64,000 nucleotides of DNA from Paludibacteraceae bacterium (GTDB taxonomy: Bacteria; Bacteroidota; Bacteroidia; Bacteroidales; Paludibacteraceae): contig JAKSLA010000009.1 of assembly GCA_024401455.1 (NCBI GenBank), positions 1 to 64,000 of the forward strand, written 5' to 3'. The translations under genes and the position numbers were made by a program. The notes beneath the pieces were generated by a model, which saw only the letters and a program-made list of their open reading frames with translations, was not told the DNA's origin and did no database searches. How positions within the stretch are numbered: position 1 is the stretch's first letter; each line of letters starts with the position of its first letter. Shown one piece after another: positions 24,984 through 32,272 of this stretch.

Positions 24984-26321
24984 ATGGTGTTGTTTTATTC
25001 GGAACGGCGTTCCTCTCGGTTAGACTATATATGTAACCAAATCCTTGGACGTGTTATCGGCTACGAGTATCGTATGACGGACAACGAAAATGAATTGTTG
25101 TCATTTGACGGACCTTCAATCTGTTATGCCAAAGATTATAAGGGGAAAGGGTTGCATATTGTGCCTTGCGGCCTGCTTTTTGAGGAGACGTTGACCCCAC
25201 AGCGGTTAGAGGTTTCCGAATGGCAATCTATGCCTATCTTTTATCGGACGGAGGGCACCGATATCCCGTTCGATATCTTCGCGGCATCGTTCTATCTGAT
25301 AACGCGTTATGAAGAGTATTTGGATGCCGATCCCGATAAACACGGCCGATTTAAGGCTGAAAATTCATTGGCGTATCAAAACGGTTTTCTGGAGCGCCCT
25401 CTTGTTGATGAATGGGCGTTGGCATTGCGTTCCGTGATGCAGTCGAAATATGGGGTAGAGCCGGGAAATGCACCCTCCTTCCGTTTCGAGCCGACGATTG
25501 ATGTGGACCATGCGTTTGCTTTTCGTCATAAAGGACCTATTGTCAACGGCAAAAAGATCTTGGAAGCATTGTTGGACAAGGATTTCAAGAGGGTGGGGAA
25601 TATTCTGAAAGTGCTGTTTCGTTTGAAACGAGATCCGTTCTTCAATTTTGAAAAACTGTGTGAAATTCACGCACCCTTTGGGCGGGATGCTCATCTATTT
25701 TTCCATTGTGGGGGTAGGGGCAAGTATGACAAGCGCACGTTTTTTCCAAGTTGGCGTTATTTCTTGGCGAAGCGGAAATCCGATCGTTTCATAACTGCGG
25801 GTTTGCACCCTTCTTATCGGGCGGCAAGCACCCCTTGGCTATTTCGGTTGGAGCGCAACGTGATGGCGTGTGCCGTTAAGCACAGTGTCGATAGTTGCCG
25901 TTTCCATTACCTGAAGTGTACGTTCCCTGATAGTTACGATATGTTGGCGCAAGCCGGTTTTAAGGACGATTGGTCGATGATTTATTCCAACGATCCGGGC
26001 TTTCGGGCAAGCACCTCGTTCCCATTCTATTTTTACAATTTGAAGAAAGAGAAGGCCTATGCGTTGCTCATACATCCGACGGCAGTGATGGACAAGACGC
26101 TCCATTCCAATAAAGGCATGAGCGTAGATGAAGCATACGATTATATCATGGCGTTGGCCCAGAAGGTGGAGGCTGTGAATGGTCATTTCGTCACGCTATT
26201 CCATAACGACCATTTGACGGATGCTTTTGAAGAGTGGCGAGGGTGGGAACCCCTTTATCGAAGAATAATCAATCATTTTCCCGTAGAGACGTCCCATCGG
26301 GGCGTTTTACCATCCCCATGA
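24984..26321 (+). CDS. polysaccharide deacetylase-family-like protein (DUF7033-type N-terminus)
   Basis: 445 residues from the ATG at 24984, chosen because the longer frame would extend into radC. It contains EPTIDVDHAFAFRHKGP, where DVD resembles the first metal motif of NodB-type deacetylases, a FITAGLHPSYRAA block with His for the second, and a C-terminal ALLIHPTAVMD plus HFVTLFHNDHL segment. The domain order matches Bacteroidetes proteins annotated as polysaccharide deacetylase. Substrate unknown; extracytoplasmic action is not indicated because no signal peptide is visible. Follows radC by 20 bases and ends 14 bases from convergent cdd. Confidence 0.65.
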   Translation: MVLFYSERRSSRLDYICNQILGRVIGYEYRMTDNENELLSFDGPSICYAKDYKGKGLHIVPCGLLFEETLTPQRLEVSEWQSMPIFYRTEGTDIPFDIFAASFYLITRYEEYLDADPDKHGRFKAENSLAYQNGFLERPLVDEWALALRSVMQSKYGVEPGNAPSFRFEPTIDVDHAFAFRHKGPIVNGKKILEALLDKDFKRVGNILKVLFRLKRDPFFNFEKLCEIHAPFGRDAHLFFHCGGRGKYDKRTFFPSWRYFLAKRKSDRFITAGLHPSYRAASTPWLFRLERNVMACAVKHSVDSCRFHYLKCTFPDSYDMLAQAGFKDDWSMIYSNDPGFRASTSFPFYFYNLKKEKAYALLIHPTAVMDKTLHSNKGMSVDEAYDYIMALAQKVEAVNGHFVTLFHNDHLTDAFEEWRGWEPLYRRIINHFPVETSHRGVLPSP

Positions 26322-26335
26322 GACGTCTTCCCATA

Positions 26336-26803
26336 TCAAAATTCGAAAGCCAACGGCAATAAGTCGGCCGCACTCTTGATGTGGATGATCTCCTCGGTTC
26401 CGTATAGATATATTTCCATGGGAGCCTTTTGTCTTTGTTCGGTTTCGCAGAGCACTTGGCGGCAAGCGCCACAGGGTGTGATGGACTTCTCCGTGAATTT
26501 TCCGCCCGTTTGGGCAGCGATGGCGAGAATCTGGAGGGCGTTGTTCGGATAGTTGGCGTTGGCAGCAAATACCGTGACACGTTCGGCGCACAGTCCGCTT
26601 GGGTAGGCAATGTTCTCTTGGTTGTTGCCTTTTAAGATTAATCCGTTGTCGAGCAAAGCGGCGGCACCCACCTGAAATTTGGAGTAGGGGGCATAAGAGT
26701 TTTCCGTGGCTTTTTTTGCCTCGTCGATTACCTTTTTTACCCTTTCGCTCAATTCGCTTTCTTTTAAAATTTCAATTTCTATTGAACATATTCTGTTTTC
26801 CAT
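26336..26803 (-). CDS. cdd: cytidine deaminase
   Basis: 155 residues, within the tetrameric family size range. The zinc site is visible as GLCAERVTVFAA (His/Cys-A-E, catalytic Glu near 74) and TPCGACRQVL. The N-terminal ATENSYAPYSKFQVGAAALLD is the substrate-binding opening of cytidine deaminases, which convert cytidine or deoxycytidine to uridine in pyrimidine salvage. A TATCTTTGT box on the minus strand at 26848-26856 is a likely promoter. Confidence 0.93.
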   Translation of the reverse strand: MENRICSIEIEILKESELSERVKKVIDEAKKATENSYAPYSKFQVGAAALLDNGLILKGNNQENIAYPSGLCAERVTVFAANANYPNNALQILAIAAQTGGKFTEKSITPCGACRQVLCETEQRQKAPMEIYLYGTEEIIHIKSAADLLPLAFEF

Positions 26804-27140
26804 GGTATTGCTTTTTTAGGTTGTAGAGTTTCTTCGAACCCTGTTATACAAAGATAATTATCTCGATGAAATGGGAAAGAATTTGACCTTGTTTTTTTGT
26901 TGAGGAATAGAAATGACGAAACAAATCTTTAGGATGAGGGGGAAAGAGAACTTCCGTGCTTGTAAAAACAAAAAAAATCTATAACTTTACACTGATTGTC
27001 AACGTAATTTGTTGGATAACTGTTCATTTGACTCGTCATAAGAGTTCGTCGATTTTCAATTCTTTGTTTTTCGAACCCTTGAAGTTTCGAATCTAATTAT
27101 CAAACTATAAATATTTTAAGTATCTCCAAATAGAAGAGTT
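26804..27140. promoter_or_regulatory. intergenic region with divergent promoters of cdd and the 27141 gene
   Basis: 337 bases. The minus-strand TATCTTTGT (26848-26856) serves cdd. A plus-strand TAACTTTAC (26992-27000), near-consensus, is about 140 bases before the 27141 start. No coding frame, hairpin or repeat is recognised elsewhere. Confidence 0.5.
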
Positions 27141-28064
27141 ATGACACAAGAAGAAAAGAATAAATATTACAATGAATTATCGAGCAAGTATCTGAATCGA
27201 TTGAATTCTGTCGATGTCCCTACGGAAATGTCGGATCTCTTAATCCAAGATCTGTTGGTTTTGAAGAGTAGGGCAATGTGGGCATTGGAAAAAGAGATTT
27301 TCGTATTTGACGAAAATTCAAAGCGCACGTTCAATGAACGTATCTCGGAGATGAAGGCGTTGGCTATATCCAAAGTTAAAACATTGGAGAAACTATTTGT
27401 CCTATATGATAATGTGACGAAACTCCCGTTCATCGACGATTATGACCGCATCAATATTTTCTCGACGAAGGAGTATGCCGATGAAGCGTTGGATTATTAT
27501 CTTCAGCAATATAGGAATTGGCGTGTGGAGGAGATAAGCAAGGACGGAATCAATGCCTTTTTGCAGACTGTTTTCTTCCTATATGGCGCCCAGGCCGTTG
27601 TTGTGGATAATGGGCAGCAGTACGACACCTTTTTTGCCTCGGAGATGGTGGAACAGCCCTCGTCTGCAACATTTTCCAATCCGGAATATATGTTAGCCCT
27701 GATTAAATTCCAACAGGAGTATCATTGGCGGATGAATTATGAAAGGAAGATGGAGAAGTTGCGTAGTTTTGAAACTGCCATGATCAATGGATTCTGCAAG
27801 TCAACGTTCCTTCTGCCCGTAAAAGATGGGGAGATTCAGATGTTAGAAAAGGAATCTGCCCTTCGATTCTATTCTGTCTTCACAGATAAAGTCGAAATGG
27901 AGAAAGTCTATAAAAGGTCAGATGGGTATGAGACTTTCGAAATCTCTGCCCGGAAGTTGGCTGATGCACCTGTCGATTGCGTGATAAATGTAGGTTCGAT
28001 TGCATTCCAGATGAGCCGAGAGATGGTAAAACAGATGTTTGCCATATACGAAAAAGGGAAATAG
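27141..28064 (+). CDS. SseB-like protein, unrecognised family member
   Basis: 307 residues, no signal peptide or membrane span. The N-terminal 200 residues are helical and charged (ALAISKVKTLEKLFVLYD, KFQQEYHWRMNYERKMEKL). The C-terminal third has a pattern like SseB domains: FLLPVKDGEI, ALRFYSVFTDKVEMEKVYKR and a CVINVGSIAFQMSREMVKQM ending. SseB-type domains occur in secretion chaperones and other contexts. The assignment is by eye. Transcribed alone. Confidence 0.4.
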   Translation: MTQEEKNKYYNELSSKYLNRLNSVDVPTEMSDLLIQDLLVLKSRAMWALEKEIFVFDENSKRTFNERISEMKALAISKVKTLEKLFVLYDNVTKLPFIDDYDRINIFSTKEYADEALDYYLQQYRNWRVEEISKDGINAFLQTVFFLYGAQAVVVDNGQQYDTFFASEMVEQPSSATFSNPEYMLALIKFQQEYHWRMNYERKMEKLRSFETAMINGFCKSTFLLPVKDGEIQMLEKESALRFYSVFTDKVEMEKVYKRSDGYETFEISARKLADAPVDCVINVGSIAFQMSREMVKQMFAIYEKGK

Positions 28065-28280
28065 TGCATAGGCATTGATATCGGACGGGTTTAGCACTCT
28101 TTTTATAGAGCAAACAAGAGGAATTCAGATTTTTTGTTTATATTTGTCTTATCGGGTAAATTTCAATTCTTCGTTTTTAGCGATGAAAGATTGAAAATAG
28201 GCGAATAGAATTTAAGGTATTATGAATGAGGCGTTTGTAGAAATGCCTGCAAGAGTAGAAAGTAAAGGACTTCATAAAGT

Positions 28281-29078
28281 ATGAAGAGGCATGGTTTTTC
28301 ATTTTTGATGTTATTTTTCGTTTCCCAAGCCCTTTTTGCGCAAGACAAGCAAAGTCAGGTCACGTTGGACTATATCAAGCAGTATAAGTCTATTGCGGTG
28401 GAGGAGATGAAGAAGCATAAGATTCCAGCAAGTATCACCTTGGCCCAAGGTATCTTGGAGTCTGGTTCTGGTCAAAGTGAATTGGCAAATAAGAGTAACA
28501 ATCACTTCGGAATCAAGTGTCATGATTGGCAAGGAGAGAAGGTGTATCACGACGATGATATAAAGAACGACTGTTTTAGGAAATATCCGAAACCGGAAGA
28601 CTCTTTTGAAGATCATTCCATCTTCTTGCAGCGTCCGCGCTATACCATGTTGTTCGATTTGGATATTATGGACTACGAAGGATGGGCAAAGGGCTTGAAG
28701 TCTTGCGGATATGCCACTTCTCCGACATACGCAGAACGGTTGATCGCTGTTATTGAACGCTATAAGTTGTATGAATTCGATGCTGTGGACAGCGGCAAGA
28801 AGAAGCAAAAGGAGGAGATCGACAATAAGGAGGGAGCCCAAGAAACGATTGCCGACAACTATTTGAAAGAGAGTTCGGTGGGTCATATTCCGGTATTGTC
28901 CAAGCACGAAGTTACAAAGCAGAACGGTCGCAAGGCAGTTGTTGCATGCGAAGGTGACACGTATGAGTCAATCGCCAAGGAGTTTGGCTTGCGCAAGTGG
29001 GAGATTCGTTGGTACAATAAGGTGAAGAAAGGTGCTACCCCAGAGGCTGGTCAAGTGGTCTATATCCGTATGTGGTAG
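28281..29078 (+). CDS. glucosaminidase with C-terminal LysM-like domain
   Basis: 265 residues with a signal peptide ending ALFAQ. Residues about 25-170 are a mannosyl-glycoprotein endo-beta-N-acetylglucosaminidase-type (GH73-like) domain: KIPASITLAQGILESGSGQS with the catalytic Glu, NNHFGIKCHDW, and the SFEDHSIFLQRPRY and GYATSPTYAERLI blocks. The C-terminal 50 residues (AVVACEGDTYESIAKEFGLR then EAGQVVYIRMW) are LysM-like and likely bind peptidoglycan. It should act on the wall in the periplasm. Downstream are NfeD and SPFH genes on the same strand, 45 and 61 bases apart. Confidence 0.9.
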   Translation: MKRHGFSFLMLFFVSQALFAQDKQSQVTLDYIKQYKSIAVEEMKKHKIPASITLAQGILESGSGQSELANKSNNHFGIKCHDWQGEKVYHDDDIKNDCFRKYPKPEDSFEDHSIFLQRPRYTMLFDLDIMDYEGWAKGLKSCGYATSPTYAERLIAVIERYKLYEFDAVDSGKKKQKEEIDNKEGAQETIADNYLKESSVGHIPVLSKHEVTKQNGRKAVVACEGDTYESIAKEFGLRKWEIRWYNKVKKGATPEAGQVVYIRMW

Positions 29079-29123
29079 TGACTTCGAATTGATGAGGATA
29101 TTATAAATAATGGAGGAGCGAGT

Positions 29124-29552
29124 ATGGAGATGTATGTTATATGGCTTATCATAGCCGTCGTTTTCACGGTGCTGGAGATTTGTACAACCGGATTTGCAGT
29201 TTTGTGTTTTGGCATAGGTGCAGTGTTTGCCGCCGTTGCTTCGTCTTTCTCTGGCTTGACAGGGCAGATGGTCGCCTTTGTCATTGGTTCGGCGTTGAGT
29301 TTTGTTTTGGTCAGACCGTTCGTATTGCGTTTCTTGACGAAGCGACAAGCAGAGGTGAAGACTAACGCAGATGCTTTGGTAGGTAAAAGGGCCATTGTGT
29401 CGGAGACGATCGATGTCGTCGAGCATTCGGGTCGCGTGGCGATAGATGGCGACGATTGGAAGGCTGTTTCCGAGGATGGAAGCCGCATAGAGAAAGGTCA
29501 AACCGTGGAAGTGGTTAGCCGAGATAGTATAGTATTAACTGTCAGAAAGTGA
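29124..29552 (+). CDS. NfeD-family membrane protein
   Basis: 142 residues. Two or three hydrophobic helices at about 5-70 (YVIWLIIAVVFTVLEI, LCFGIGAVFAAVASSF, MVAFVIGSALSFVLV) are followed by an OB-fold (GRVAIDGDDWKAVSEDGSRIEKGQTVEVVS). The C-terminal NfeD1 domain form without the serine-protease domain usually pairs with an SPFH partner in the membrane; the next gene is one, 61 bases away. Function in membrane organisation is inferred from that pairing. Confidence 0.88.
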   Translation: MEMYVIWLIIAVVFTVLEICTTGFAVLCFGIGAVFAAVASSFSGLTGQMVAFVIGSALSFVLVRPFVLRFLTKRQAEVKTNADALVGKRAIVSETIDVVEHSGRVAIDGDDWKAVSEDGSRIEKGQTVEVVSRDSIVLTVRK

Positions 29553-29613
29553 GTAGGATGGCCGTAAGGTCTCTTGGAAATAATACAAAGACACTTAAAC
29601 AAATTCAGAAGAC

Positions 29614-30567
29614 ATGATTTATGTATTGCTTGCCGTAGTGGCATTGGTTGTGATTTATGTATTGAGAGGCTTTAAGATAGTTTCTCAATCGGAAACGATG
29701 ATTGTGGAGAGGCTCGGTCGCTATGACCGTACTTTGCCCGCAGGTATTAACATTATTCTCCCAATCTTGGAGAGTCCGAAGCAGACGATTACTCGTTCGG
29801 TGAATGGATATTTGAAGATGAGTTCTCGCATTGATTTGCGTGAGCAGGTTTATGATTTTGACAAGCAGAGTGTGATTACGAAGGATAATGTAATGACGGA
29901 GATTAACGCATTGCTTTACTTCCAAATCGTTGACCCAGTGAAGTCTGTTTACGAAATCAAGGATTTGCCTACGGCTATCGAGAAGTTGACGCAGACAACA
30001 TTGCGTAATGTGGTAGGAGAGATGGAGTTGGACGAGACGTTGACCTCTCGTGATACCATTAACTCTAAGCTTCGTGCGGTATTGGACGACGCTACCAACA
30101 AGTGGGGTGTCAAGGTGAACCGTGTAGAGTTGCAAGACATTACCCCTCCAGAGAGCATACGTTTTGCGATGGAGAAGCAGATGCAGGCAGAGCGTGACCG
30201 TCGTGCTGAAATCTTGAAGGCAGAGGGAGAGAAGCAGTCAGCTATCTTGAAGTCAGAGGGAGAGAAGTCGGCAGAGATTAATGCTGCAGAGGCAGAGCGT
30301 CAAGCCAAGATTTTGACGGCTCAAGGAGAGGCGGAAGCCAAGGTGCTTCAAGCAGAGGCAGAGGCAAAGGCATTGAAGATGATTGCCGATGCTGTTGCAT
30401 CAAAGGGTGGCGACCCTGCTAACTATATGTTGGCCGTTAAGTATATTGATGGCTTGAAGGAGATGGTCAGCGGAAAGAACAACAAGACCGTTTATTTGCC
30501 ATACGAGGCAACAGGTATGTTGGGCTCTTTGGGCGGTATCAAAGATTTGTTCAATTCGCAAAAATAA
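29614..30567 (+). CDS. SPFH/stomatin-like (paraslipin, QmcA-type) protein
   Basis: 317 residues. A single N-terminal transmembrane helix (MIYVLLAVVALVVIYVL) is followed by the SPFH domain (VERLGRYDRTLPAGINIILP, VDPVKSVYEI, RDTINSKLRAVLDD) and a long Ala/Glu-rich coiled coil (AEGEKQSAILKSEGEKSAEI, AKILTAQGEAEAKVLQ). It forms large membrane-anchored rings in related systems and is paired with NfeD upstream. Ends next to a palindromic repeat. Confidence 0.9.
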   Translation: MIYVLLAVVALVVIYVLRGFKIVSQSETMIVERLGRYDRTLPAGINIILPILESPKQTITRSVNGYLKMSSRIDLREQVYDFDKQSVITKDNVMTEINALLYFQIVDPVKSVYEIKDLPTAIEKLTQTTLRNVVGEMELDETLTSRDTINSKLRAVLDDATNKWGVKVNRVELQDITPPESIRFAMEKQMQAERDRRAEILKAEGEKQSAILKSEGEKSAEINAAEAERQAKILTAQGEAEAKVLQAEAEAKALKMIADAVASKGGDPANYMLAVKYIDGLKEMVSGKNNKTVYLPYEATGMLGSLGGIKDLFNSQK

Positions 30568-30624
30568 GTAGAGACGGTGTGCGCACGTTTTTTTTTGTAG
30601 AGACGGTGTGCACACCGTCTCTAC
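30568..30624. repeat. palindromic repeat pair
   Basis: A perfect 28-bp palindrome with arms GTAGAGACGGTGTG and CACACCGTCTCTAC spans 30597-30624 with no loop. Immediately before it is a partial copy, GTAGAGACGGTGTGCGCACG at 30568-30587, then a T-run. The GTAGAGACG...CGTCTCTAC type is a dispersed palindromic repeat in several Bacteroidetes and cyanobacteria, by memory. It directly follows the SPFH stop codon (TAA at 30565) and precedes the terminator at 30646. Confidence 0.8.
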
Positions 30625-30645
30625 GGAATTTTAATCAGTTAGCCA

Positions 30646-30680
30646 AAAAGGGGCATGTCATCATTGACATGCCCCCTTTT
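30646..30680. terminator. bidirectional terminator
   Basis: AAAAGGGGCATGTCA, loop TCAT, TGACATGCCCCCTTTT: a 15-bp stem with one mismatch, A-rich on the left and T-rich on the right. It ends the SPFH transcript and the glmM transcript on opposite strands. Confidence 0.8.
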
Positions 30681-30704
30681 GTGTTATGGATATATCCTTC
30701 AAAA

Positions 30705-32096
30705 TCAAATGCCTGCGATGGCTTTGATGTCTGCAATGATGGCATTGGCCAATTTGTCGGCCTCGGCTTTATTGGATGCCTCAGAGTAGATGCGGATGAT
30801 AGGCTCTGTGTTTGACTTTCTCAAGTGGACCCATCTGTCGGCGAAGTCGATCTTCACACCGTCGATGTCGTTGATCTCTTCGTTCTTGTACTTCTCCTTC
30901 ATCTTCGCCAAGATGGAGTCAACGTTGATTTCTGGCGTAAGTTGGATCTTGTTCTTTGAGATATAGTATTCAGGGAAGGATTTGCGAAGGTCTGATACCT
31001 TTTGACCCTTCTTTGCCAATAAAGAGAGGAAGAGCGCGATGCCCACGAGTGCGTCACGGCCGTAGTGAGACTCTGGGTAGATGACTCCACCATTACCTTC
31101 TCCACCGATTACGGCGTTTGTCTCCTTCATCTTCGTTACGACGTTTACCTCACCTACGGCAGCCGCGTTATATACGCCTCCGTGTGAACGAGTCACATCA
31201 CGAAGGGCACGTGTCGAACTCAGGTTGGAAACCGTGTTGCCTGGCGTCTTTGATAGGATGTAGTCGGCTACGGAAACCAATGTGTACTCTTCGCCGAACA
31301 TATCGCCATTCTCGCAAATCATGGCCAAACGGTCAACGTCAGGGTCAACCACGAAGCCGACATCCGCCTTCTCCCTCTTGATGAGATCGGAGATTTCCGT
31401 CAAGTGCTCAGGAAGAGGCTCCGGGTTGTGGGCGAAGTGGCCTGTAGGCTCGCAGTTTAGTTTGATTACGTTCTTCACACCCAAGCGTTCCAACAATTCA
31501 GGGAGAACGAGTCCTCCGACTGAATTTACGCAGTCGATGGCCACTTTGAAGTTCGCCTTCTTGATGGCTTCTACGTCAACGAGTTTCAAGTTCAAGACGT
31601 CGTTGATGTGGATTTGGTTGTAGTCGTTGCGACGAGTTACCTTGCCAAGGTTGTCCACCTCTGCAAAAGTGAAGTCTTCCTTCTCGGCGATGGCAAGCAC
31701 TTCCTTGCCCTCCTTGTCGTTCAAGAATTCTCCCTTTTCGTTGAGGAGTTTCAATGCGTTCCATTGCTTAGGGTTGTGGCTGGCGGTCAAGATGAGACCA
31801 CCGTTGGCCTTCTCTTTCTGCACGGCCACCTCTGTTGTTGGGGTTGAGGCTAAACCGATGTTGACAACGTCCATACCGATGCCGATGAGTGTACCAGTTA
31901 CGAGGTGGTCCACCATCTCTCCGGAGATGCGGGCGTCACGACCTACTACGATTTTGTAGTGGGCGGAAGAACTGTGTCTTTTTATCCAAGTGCCGTATGC
32001 GGCTGTGAATTTTACTACGTCAAGTGGGCTTAAACCCTCACCGGCAGAGCCTCCTATGGTTCCTCTAATGCCGGAAATAGATTTAATTAAAGTCAT
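30705..32096 (-). CDS. glmM: phosphoglucosamine mutase-type phosphohexomutase
   Basis: 463 residues, full length. The N-terminal SGIRGTIGG is the first family block. The active-site phosphoserine is Ser106 in LILTASHNPKQWNALK. The metal-binding loop is DPDVDRLA, the sugar-specificity loop is IGGEGNGGVIYP, and the phosphate-binding loop is KSNTEPIIRIYSEA. Bacteroidetes GlmM converts glucosamine-6-phosphate to glucosamine-1-phosphate for UDP-GlcNAc. A phosphomannomutase role cannot be excluded from motifs alone. The promoter-like TAATTTTGC on the minus strand lies at 32158-32166. Confidence 0.88.
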   Translation of the reverse strand: MTLIKSISGIRGTIGGSAGEGLSPLDVVKFTAAYGTWIKRHSSSAHYKIVVGRDARISGEMVDHLVTGTLIGIGMDVVNIGLASTPTTEVAVQKEKANGGLILTASHNPKQWNALKLLNEKGEFLNDKEGKEVLAIAEKEDFTFAEVDNLGKVTRRNDYNQIHINDVLNLKLVDVEAIKKANFKVAIDCVNSVGGLVLPELLERLGVKNVIKLNCEPTGHFAHNPEPLPEHLTEISDLIKREKADVGFVVDPDVDRLAMICENGDMFGEEYTLVSVADYILSKTPGNTVSNLSSTRALRDVTRSHGGVYNAAAVGEVNVVTKMKETNAVIGGEGNGGVIYPESHYGRDALVGIALFLSLLAKKGQKVSDLRKSFPEYYISKNKIQLTPEINVDSILAKMKEKYKNEEINDIDGVKIDFADRWVHLRKSNTEPIIRIYSEASNKAEADKLANAIIADIKAIAGI

Positions 32097-32157
32097 TACG
32101 CGTGATATTAAGATTTTTATGTTTCACATTTTTGAATACTTGCATTTTCATGCGAAA

Positions 32158-32166
32158 GCAAAATTA
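32158..32166 (-). promoter_or_regulatory. -7 element for glmM
   Basis: Minus-strand TAATTTTGC (plus GCAAAATTA) is a perfect TAnnTTTGY box, about 60 bases upstream of the glmM ATG. No clear -33 element. Confidence 0.45.
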
Positions 32167-32242
32167 ACAAAATTCATGTAAAAATGGTCGATGAATTTAG
32201 TTTTTTGTGGAAAATGGATTTTTAAGCAAGCGAGTAATCATT

Positions 32243-32251
32243 TATCTTTGT
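32243..32251 (+). promoter_or_regulatory. -7 element for tamL
   Basis: TATCTTTGT, an exact TAnnTTTGY box, 22 bases upstream of the tamL start. Confidence 0.5.
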
Positions 32252-32272
32252 GATTGAAAGTGTAAGTATTGA

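Noticed and set aside
30597..30624. The palindrome as a simple rho-independent terminator
   Set aside because: It has no loop and no T-run after it; a separate normal terminator lies at 30646. It is better called a repeat.
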